From Coriobacteriales bacterium (GTDB lineage Bacteria; Actinomycetota; Coriobacteriia; Coriobacteriales; UBA8131), in contig JAIRQI010000009.1 in NCBI GenBank assembly GCA_031256575.1, positions 1 through 6,319 of the forward strand: DNA of 6,319 nucleotides, read 5' to 3'. The notes beneath the pieces are model-generated. The model was given only the letters and a program-made list of their open reading frames with translations, was not told where the DNA came from and ran no database searches. Shown here one piece after another: positions 1 to 5,077 of this stretch; within the stretch, counting starts at the first letter, position 1, and the number at the start of each line of letters is the position of its first letter. Both the position numbers and the translations under genes were made by a program.

Positions 1-534
1 CGCCTGGCCAGCATCGCTTTACGCAGCGGCATTTCTGTGGAGGAGGTCTGCTCCCAACTAAAAGGCATCCGCTGTCCGTCGACCATCCGTCAGGACGACA
101 TGAGCTGCACCAGCTGTCCTGATGCTATTGCCAAGGTGGTTATGAAGGTTCACCTACACATCAAAAACGGCGGCGCACTGACGGCCAGCGCCATACCAGC
201 GACTCCCTTACTGCACAGAAGTACGGGGCGGACGGATGTCGCTTTGAATTCTCCACCAGAGGTAGCATATGGGTCGAGCGATGTGGAGAATAGCAGCGAG
301 CCACCAGTGCCAGGGGGCTGGGTTTCAGCCAGCCAGACTCCGCCCGGGCTGGTTGAGTCAGGTTGGACAGAGGCCAGCCTGACTCCAGTTGGTCAGGCCC
401 ATGTTAGCCAGGGACCAACGGGACAAGCGCCAGCTGGCCGAGTGCCTGACTTATGTCCAGAATGCTTTCAGCCGCTTGAGCATGAAGGGGGATGCGCCAT
501 CTGTCGCAATTGTGGATACTCCAAATGCCGATGA
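1..534 (+). CDS. nrdJ: Adenosylcobalamin-dependent (class II) ribonucleotide reductase, C-terminal part (5' truncated by window)
   Basis: The enzyme reduces ribonucleotides to deoxyribonucleotides in the cytoplasm using coenzyme B12. The frame is open from base 1 with no start codon of its own, so the gene begins upstream; the GTG at 37 is internal. The visible 177 residues begin RLASIALRSGISVEEV and run into KGIRC(PS) and SCPDAIAK, both hallmarks of the NrdJ C-terminal region. A low-complexity Pro/Gly/Ser/Thr linker of about 93 residues (175-453) follows. The end is a Cys-rich tail: CPEC (454-465), CAIC (493-504), then CRNCGYSKC (502-528) and the stop TGA at 532-534. By family analogy, CPEC plus CAIC probably bind zinc, and the final CX4C pair (codons 511 and 526) is the mobile dithiol that re-reduces the active site. 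These residue roles are inferred. The NrdJ family call itself is strong. Confidence 0.93.
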   Translation, partial: RLASIALRSGISVEEVCSQLKGIRCPSTIRQDDMSCTSCPDAIAKVVMKVHLHIKNGGALTASAIPATPLLHRSTGRTDVALNSPPEVAYGSSDVENSSEPPVPGGWVSASQTPPGLVESGWTEASLTPVGQAHVSQGPTGQAPAGRVPDLCPECFQPLEHEGGCAICRNCGYSKCR

Positions 535-537
535 GCA

Positions 538-560
538 AGGTTTTCTCCACATAAAAACCT
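538..560 (+). other. Weak hairpin after nrdJ, uncertain terminator
   Basis: AGGTTTT (538-544) pairs with AAAACCT (554-560) around a 9-base loop, 4 bases after the nrdJ stop codon. The stem is 7 bp but A/T-rich, and no T-run follows it, so it does not meet the usual picture of an intrinsic terminator. It could be a weak or factor-assisted 3' end, or chance. No other strong signal was seen in the 535-656 gap, so read-through from nrdJ into mfd is possible. Confidence 0.25.
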
Positions 561-646
561 AAACCTCTGGGGCTTCTGCGGTTTCTGTATCTAACTTCAA
601 GCCGAAGCTCTTCCAACGCATCCTGGTTTTGGGGGATAATATCATC

Positions 647-650
647 GAGG
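647..650 (+). promoter_or_regulatory. Ribosome binding site of mfd
   Basis: GAGG lies 6 bases before the ATG at 657 (GAGG, TAATTA, ATG). This supports 657 as the start, and the encoded N-terminus has the length expected ahead of the UvrB-like module. Confidence 0.7.
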
Positions 651-656
651 TAATTA

Positions 657-3600
657 ATGGGCGAAGGTTCTGTCATCGACATTGCCTCCGAACGCCTTTT
701 TCAAGCGCGAGCTTTGAAAACGCTGTCGGAGAAGCTGGGTGCGCAAAGCGACATATCAGTTGCCGCGCCCATTTCGGCGCGCCCATTTTTGGTGGCCGCA
801 GGCTACAAGCAGCAGCCGCGCAGCACCCTGATTATCTGCAACGGGGAGGTTCAGGCTGACCATTTCGCTCGCGAGCTGCGTACCTGGCTGCCTGGCGAGG
901 CAGTTCTGCGACTGCCCCTCTACAGCCATCGTCCCTGGCGGGAACAAGCCCTGAGCACAGAAAACATCGCGCAAAGCGGAGCTCGGGTTGAAGCTTTGGT
1001 TGAGCTGCAATCTGGCCAGCCTCAGTTGGTGGTGGCCAGCGTGCAGTCCCTTCTGCGCAAATTGCCACCACCAGCTGCCTTGCCGCAGCCAATTCAATTG
1101 ACTGAGAACTATGTCCTCCCTGGTAGTTTGGGCTATGAGGGACTGAAGACGGCATTGGTCAACTGTGGATACGAGCGCACAGACCGCGCTGATGCTCCGG
1201 GCTACTTCTCGCTCCGGGGTGACACATTAGACCTTTGGCCATCTACCACCAACCATCCACTGCGTATTGAGTTGTTTGGTGATGAGGTGGAGAAAATCCG
1301 GCGGCTGGTTCCCAGCACCGGGCAGTCTATCGGCACAGTAGAGAGTATTACTGTCTATCCGGCTAAGGCTGTTGTGCTGAACGAGAACAACAGAGAGCGG
1401 GCTATCCGGAGGATTTACGGCTTGTCTCCCCAGGAGTTGAAGACCTTGCCAGCAGCTTATGCTGAACACCTGGCGGCGCTGCAATCTGGCCAGGACTTTT
1501 TGGAGCAGGAGCTGTACCTGCCTTACCTCTATGACAAGCCCGCGGTACCTTTGGATTATCTGCACAGCCAGACCTTGCTGATTGCCATCGAGCCGCGCGC
1601 ACTCTTTGATGCAGCTGCTCAATACTACGACCAACAGATGCAAAGCATTGTCAGTCACTGCCATGATGACAATCGGGCCGAAGCTCTGACCGAGGCGCTT
1701 TTCTTAAAGCCCGGCGATTTGGATTTCGGAATCCAGCAACTGTTTACTATCTTGACTATGATTAGCGGTTCTTCTGGACTGGACCTGCGTTTGGAGGTCA
1801 AGTATCCAGCAATCAGCGGCTCTGAACAACGCCTGGCATTGGCAGCTAAAAACCTGCTGAGCAATGACTATATGACTATCATCGCTGCTGCCAACCAGCG
1901 TTCGCAGTCAGCCATCGAATTGGCCTTGACCGACGAGCATGTATCGTTTTCTGATGCCACCAAGCTTCAAGCTGCTCAGGCAGCTGGTCAAGCTCTACAA
2001 AAGCAGGTCGCAACGATTTGTGAGATGGATTTGCCGACGGCAATGACTATCCCGGCAGCCAAGCTGGCTTTGCTCTCTCTGAGCGATAACAGTGCCTCCT
2101 CGATTGCTCGGCGGGTTCGCAGCAGTCGCAGCATCAGCCAGGCTGGCGGTGGTAGTGGCGACGGCGACGGCAGCATCGGCAGCAGCAGCGACGGCAGCGT
2201 CGGCGGCAGCATCCGCGGCGGGCGAACCAGCGCTGACCCTACAGCGTTGACCTTTCCCTTCAAACCGGGTGACTATGTGGTGCACGAGGTACATGGAATC
2301 GCCTTGTTCAAAGCCATCGTCAAGCAAGAGGTAGCAGGAATCGAGCGTGACTACCTACATCTAGAATACGCCCAGGGTGACAAGCTCTACACCCCGGTGG
2401 AGCAGATTAACCGGGTCAGCCGTTATATCGGCCCGAATAGCTCTGCTCCCCGCTTAACCCGTCTGAATACCTCCGACTGGTCACGGGCAACCGGCAAGGC
2501 CCGCAAGGCAGCCAAGCAACTGGCCTTTGACCTGGTTGACCTGTATGCTCGTCGGGCTGCTGTCCAAGGTTACGCCTATGGCGCCGATAGCGACCTGCAG
2601 TTTCAGATGGAGCTGGCATTTCCTTATCAGGAGACACCCGACCAGCTGGCGGCTATCGCCGATGTCAAGGCAGATATGCAGTCTTTTAGGCCGATGGACC
2701 GTCTAATCTGTGGGGATGTTGGGTTTGGCAAGACCGAGGTAGCGCTGAGAGCTGCTTTCAAGGCTATCCAAGCTGGTCGCCAGGTACTTTTGCTGGCACC
2801 GACCACGATCTTAGCTCAACAGCACTATACGACCTTTCTAGAGCGCTTTGACCCCTTTGCTGTCAGCGTGGATGTGCTCTCGCGTTTTCGCACCGAGGCA
2901 GAACAAAAGCACATCTTAGAGCGCTTAGCAGCAGGTAAGCTAGACCTGTTGGTCGGTACGCATCGCTTGCTCTCCGCTGATGTCAATCCGCGTGACCTGG
3001 GCCTGATTATCATCGATGAAGAACAACGTTTCGGAGTCCAGCACAAAGAGCAGTTGAAGAACCTGCGCGAACAGGTCGATGTTTTGACGTTGAGCGCTAC
3101 ACCGATTCCCCGTACCTTGCAGATGGCTTTGTCCGGAGTCCGAGACATGAGCCTGATAAACACCCCACCGGTCAGCCGGACACCCGTGCGGGTGCAGGTT
3201 GGCGAGTGGAATGAAGACACCGTCAGTGCTGCCATCCGCCATGAGATCGGTCGCGGCGGCCAGGTCTACTACGTAAGCAACCGCGTCAAGACCATCGAGG
3301 ATGCCGTAGCCCGGGTCTTTGCGGTAGCCCCAGAAGCCCAGGTCGGTGTGGCACATGGTCGACTGACCAGCCGCCAGCTTGAAGATGTCATGGAACGCTT
3401 TGCCGCCCAGGAATTCGACGTCTTGATTGCTACCACGATTATCGAGAGCGGCTTGGACAACCCGCATACCAACACCTTGATTATCGAAGACTCTCAGCGC
3501 CTCGGCCTGGCCCAGCTGTACCAGCTGAAAGGGCGGGTCGGCCGCTCGCATGCCCAAGCTTTTGCCTACTTCTTATTTCCGGCGGAGAATACCTTGACGC

Positions 3601-4442
3601 CGGAGGCCATCGAGCGTTTGATGGCGATTGATGAGTTTCAAGACCTGGGCAGCGGCTTGAAGATTGCAATGCGCGACTTAGAAATCAGAGGCGCCGGCAG
3701 CCTGCTGGGTGCGGAGCAAAGCGGAAACATCGCAGCTGTCGGGTTTGACTTCTTCGCAGCGATGATTAACGAGGCGGTACAAGCAGCTCGGGCTGGTGAG
3801 CTGGCAGAGGCAGCATTGGAGGGAGACGAGGTCTCTTTAGGTGCAAGCAAAAACCCCAAGCTGGAAGTGCGGATAGAGTTACCAGAGCCCTGCTTTTTTG
3901 CGGAGGAGTACATGGCAGGAGCTGACCAGCGGGTTTTATTCTACCGGCGACTGGCTGCTACTGAAGATTTTACAGGCCTGGACGCTTTGGTTAATCAGTT
4001 GGAATCGGAGTTTGGTGCGCTGCCTGCTGCAGCTATGAATCTGGTCGACCGGGAACGAGCCCGTATCTGGGCAGTGGCGCTGGATATCTCTAGCATTAGT
4101 GTCCAGCGCAAGCATTTCGTGCTGGAGAACCTGCATTTGAACAGCGAGCAAGCCTCTGAGCTCAAGAAGCAAGGCGGTCTCTATTTTGTCAAATCATACA
4201 GGTTACAGTATCCCTTCGAGCAGGCTCCGAAAGCTAGCAAGGGTCAGACAGCGCAGAGTCAAGATGCTGTAGCATCGATTACAGAAGCATCTACTGGTTC
4301 GAATTCTTCACTGAAGCAAGCCGCAAACCTACCACCCAAGGTAGCCCAGGAGGGGCTTTATCCACAGTTAATTAATCTACTTGAAAAGCTAGCTGACATC
4401 ATCGAATACCCCGACGACGAAGATATAGATTTGTCTAACTAA
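657..4442 (+). CDS. mfd: Transcription-repair coupling factor Mfd
   Basis: This ATP-driven dsDNA translocase removes RNA polymerase stalled at lesions and recruits UvrA for nucleotide excision repair. It has 1261 residues, against about 1150-1180 in E. coli and B. subtilis. A UvrB-like N-terminal module comes first, with GYERTDRADAPGYFSLRGD from residue 171 and IELFGDEV following. A Gly/Ser/Asp linker spans 497-522. The CarD-like RNA polymerase-interacting domain starts at FKPGDYVVHEVHGI (535-548). Helicase motifs are Walker A GDVGFGKT (686-693), DEEQ (787-790), SATPIPRTL (813-821), ATTIIESGLDNPHTNTLI, and QLKGRVGRS (956-964). The translocation motif is DLEIRGAGSLLG (from 1007). The C-terminal D7 domain starts near 1066 and contains a Gln/Ser/Thr-rich insert at about 1190-1230. 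All motor motifs look intact, so it should be active. The extra length over the two models lies in the linker region before the CarD-like domain and in the D7 insert. The downstream neighbour brnA is convergent. Confidence 0.97.
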   Translation: MGEGSVIDIASERLFQARALKTLSEKLGAQSDISVAAPISARPFLVAAGYKQQPRSTLIICNGEVQADHFARELRTWLPGEAVLRLPLYSHRPWREQALSTENIAQSGARVEALVELQSGQPQLVVASVQSLLRKLPPPAALPQPIQLTENYVLPGSLGYEGLKTALVNCGYERTDRADAPGYFSLRGDTLDLWPSTTNHPLRIELFGDEVEKIRRLVPSTGQSIGTVESITVYPAKAVVLNENNRERAIRRIYGLSPQELKTLPAAYAEHLAALQSGQDFLEQELYLPYLYDKPAVPLDYLHSQTLLIAIEPRALFDAAAQYYDQQMQSIVSHCHDDNRAEALTEALFLKPGDLDFGIQQLFTILTMISGSSGLDLRLEVKYPAISGSEQRLALAAKNLLSNDYMTIIAAANQRSQSAIELALTDEHVSFSDATKLQAAQAAGQALQKQVATICEMDLPTAMTIPAAKLALLSLSDNSASSIARRVRSSRSISQAGGGSGDGDGSIGSSSDGSVGGSIRGGRTSADPTALTFPFKPGDYVVHEVHGIALFKAIVKQEVAGIERDYLHLEYAQGDKLYTPVEQINRVSRYIGPNSSAPRLTRLNTSDWSRATGKARKAAKQLAFDLVDLYARRAAVQGYAYGADSDLQFQMELAFPYQETPDQLAAIADVKADMQSFRPMDRLICGDVGFGKTEVALRAAFKAIQAGRQVLLLAPTTILAQQHYTTFLERFDPFAVSVDVLSRFRTEAEQKHILERLAAGKLDLLVGTHRLLSADVNPRDLGLIIIDEEQRFGVQHKEQLKNLREQVDVLTLSATPIPRTLQMALSGVRDMSLINTPPVSRTPVRVQVGEWNEDTVSAAIRHEIGRGGQVYYVSNRVKTIEDAVARVFAVAPEAQVGVAHGRLTSRQLEDVMERFAAQEFDVLIATTIIESGLDNPHTNTLIIEDSQRLGLAQLYQLKGRVGRSHAQAFAYFLFPAENTLTPEAIERLMAIDEFQDLGSGLKIAMRDLEIRGAGSLLGAEQSGNIAAVGFDFFAAMINEAVQAARAGELAEAALEGDEVSLGASKNPKLEVRIELPEPCFFAEEYMAGADQRVLFYRRLAATEDFTGLDALVNQLESEFGALPAAAMNLVDRERARIWAVALDISSISVQRKHFVLENLHLNSEQASELKKQGGLYFVKSYRLQYPFEQAPKASKGQTAQSQDAVASITEASTGSNSSLKQAANLPPKVAQEGLYPQLINLLEKLADIIEYPDDEDIDLSN
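2145..2222 (+). repeat. Gly/Ser/Asp-rich low-complexity tract inside mfd, with two 24-base repeat units
   Basis: The tract encodes residues 497-522 of Mfd and is built almost wholly of GGC, AGC and GAC codons. Bases 2166-2213 contain two imperfect 24-base units encoding DGSIGSSS and DGSVGGSI. It lies between the N-terminal half and the RNA polymerase-interacting domain, where a flexible linker is tolerated. Length changes by whole codons would keep the frame. Confidence 0.8.
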
Positions 4443-4470
4443 ATACAGCAATCTAACTACAAGACGTAGT

Positions 4471-4695
4471 CTACTTCCAGGCTAGTCTCAGCTTCTTTTT
4501 ATTTGCAGCACAATCAGCCAGATATAAGTTGATGAGACTCTGATAAGGAATGCCAACAACAGCTGCCTCTTGTTTGAAGAAATCAATCGCATCAATGTCA
4601 ATGCGTATTGTTATCTGTTTCTTAAGTTTTTTTGCGTACGGGTTTGATCGTGATGAGCTGAAGTCATACTCTGCCCTAATATCATCAGTATCCAT
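4471..4695 (-). CDS. brnA: BrnA-type antitoxin (ribbon-helix-helix)
   Basis: This 74-residue antitoxin should neutralise the neighbouring BrnT toxin by direct binding and, as in characterised BrnTA pairs, bind the operon's own promoter. The N-terminal MDTDDIRAEYDFSSSRSNPYAKK is the toxin-binding type of segment (DFS...NPYAKKLKK). Residues about 25-62, KKQITIRIDIDAIDFF followed by GIPYQSLINLYL, form a strand plus two helices, the ribbon-helix-helix DNA-binding fold. The start is set at the ATG at 4695 because AGGTGG stands 6 bases upstream (4707-4702) and homologues begin near here; an open frame extends to 4761 but lies inside brnT. The ATG overlaps the last 11 bases of brnT, implying translational coupling. 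It converges on mfd, with 28 bases between stop codons. The gene symbol rests on family resemblance. Confidence 0.9.
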   Translation of the reverse strand: MDTDDIRAEYDFSSSRSNPYAKKLKKQITIRIDIDAIDFFKQEAAVVGIPYQSLINLYLADCAANKKKLRLAWK

Positions 4696-4969
4696 AATAA
4701 TCCACCTCGTTTCTCGTAGCCCTTCGTGCAGATATAATTCTGATAACCTCATCGTTTTCACGATAACAGTGGCATACTACAACTACTCTTAACCTGCTGC
4801 TGATACCCATGATGATGAATCTCTGCTCATCATAGGAGTGGTCTGGATCGTCAATAATCCTAGCATTAATATCAGAGAACACCGTTTGCGCTTCTTCGAA
4901 CGATACATGGTGTTTGGCGATATTAGCCAGGTTCTTCTGTTGATTCCATTCAAAACGTAGCTCTGACAT
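4685..4969 (-). CDS. brnT: BrnT-family toxin (RelE-like ribonuclease)
   Basis: This 94-residue toxin belongs to the BrnT (DUF497) family, whose studied members have a RelE-like fold and halt growth by RNA cleavage that inhibits translation. Family signatures are clear: FEWNQQKNLANIAKHHVSFEEAQTVF (residues 6-31), DPDHSYDEQRFIIMG (41-55), SRLRVVVVCHCYRENDEVIRIISARRAT (58-85). The length is normal for the family and the frame is intact, so it is probably functional. It is the first gene of a toxin-then-antitoxin operon and shares 11 bases with brnA. The ATG at 4969 gives the expected N-terminus, but no Shine-Dalgarno sequence precedes it, and a -10 box ends 6 bases upstream, so the mRNA is probably leaderless. 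The surrounding DNA is more A/T-rich than mfd, which suggests acquisition. The natural RNA target is not visible from sequence. Confidence 0.92.
   Translation of the reverse strand: MSELRFEWNQQKNLANIAKHHVSFEEAQTVFSDINARIIDDPDHSYDEQRFIIMGISSRLRVVVVCHCYRENDEVIRIISARRATRNEVDYYGY
4702..4707 (-). promoter_or_regulatory. Strong Shine-Dalgarno sequence for brnA
   Basis: On the minus strand AGGTGG is followed by ATTATT and the ATG at 4695-4693. The site lies inside the 3' end of brnT. It decides the 74-residue start over the longer 96-residue reading. It contrasts with brnT, which has no comparable site. Confidence 0.8.
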
Positions 4970-4997
4970 ATTTACATTATAATTATGATTTGCATTA
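4970..4997 (-). repeat. Direct repeat ATTTRCATTA across the brnTA promoter
   Basis: ATTTACATTA (4970-4979, + strand) and ATTTGCATTA (4988-4997) differ at one position and are spaced 18 bases start to start. They cover the -10 box and most of the spacer. The 8-base palindrome ATAATTAT (4979-4986) lies between and overlaps the first copy by a base. Ribbon-helix-helix repressors often bind tandem short sites, so this may be part of the operator, though A/T-rich sequence makes chance similarity easier. Confidence 0.45.
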
Positions 4998-5003
4998 AGT
5001 CAA
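4976..5003 (-). promoter_or_regulatory. Promoter of the brnTA operon
   Basis: On the minus strand, TTGACT (5003-4998) and TATAAT (4981-4976) are separated by 16 bases, close to the sigma-70/SigA consensus (5 of 6 and 6 of 6). The -10 box ends 6 bases before the brnT ATG, so initiation would fall at or next to the start codon. It is the only near-consensus promoter seen in the window. Confidence 0.75.
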
Positions 5004-5015
5004 AGAGTTCTTTGA
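5000..5015. promoter_or_regulatory. Candidate operator: perfect 7-bp inverted repeat over the brnTA -35 box
   Basis: TCAAAGA (5000-5006) and TCTTTGA (5009-5015) are perfect inverted repeats around a central GT. The left arm shares bases 5000-5003 with the -35 element TTGACT. A dimeric regulator bound here would block RNA polymerase, as expected for BrnA or BrnT-BrnA autorepression. The binding protein is inferred, and the 2-base centre is too short for this to act as an RNA hairpin terminator. Confidence 0.5.
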
Positions 5016-5020
5016 ACGAC

Positions 5021-5051
5021 ATAAAAGAAAGCCGCTCGGGGAGCGGCTTTC
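5021..5051 (-). terminator. Intrinsic terminator of the zinc-ribbon protein gene
   Basis: GAAAGCCGCTC (5027-5037) pairs with GAGCGGCTTTC (5041-5051), an 11-bp G/C-rich stem with a 3-base loop. Read on the minus strand, the stem runs directly into TTTTAT (5026-5021), the expected U-run. It starts 26 bases after the stop of the gene ending at 5078 and ends 17 bases before the brnTA -35 box, so it should insulate brnTA from upstream transcription. The plus-strand reading has only CTTTC and is much weaker. Confidence 0.92.
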
Positions 5052-5077
5052 AGCATATCGAGATAATGGCTTTCAGA

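Noticed and set aside
635..640. GATAAT as a -10 box for mfd
   Set aside because: Transcription would begin about at the mfd ribosome binding site (647), and the only upstream hexamer, TTCCAA, matches the -35 consensus at 3 of 6 positions. The evidence is too weak to call.
404..682. Minus-strand 92-residue open frame across the nrdJ-mfd gap
   Set aside because: Half of it is antisense to the nrdJ Cys-rich tail and its start lies inside mfd. Its translation matches no family I recognise, and no convincing ribosome binding site was seen.
629..859. Plus-strand 76-residue open frame overlapping the start of mfd
   Set aside because: It lies almost wholly inside mfd in another frame and shows no family features.
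4696..4761. Longer 96-residue reading of brnA starting at 4761
   Set aside because: The extra 22 residues lie entirely inside brnT, do not resemble the antitoxin family, and are upstream of the strong AGGTGG site serving the ATG at 4695.
4550..4792. Plus-strand 80-residue open frame, hydrophobic in parts
   Set aside because: It is antisense to brnA and brnT, both well supported. Its hydrophobic character follows from the complementary codons.
5021..5051. Terminator acting on the plus strand for mfd
   Set aside because: The stem is nearly 600 bases beyond the mfd stop, and the plus-strand side lacks a T-run beyond CTTTC. The U-run is on the minus strand.
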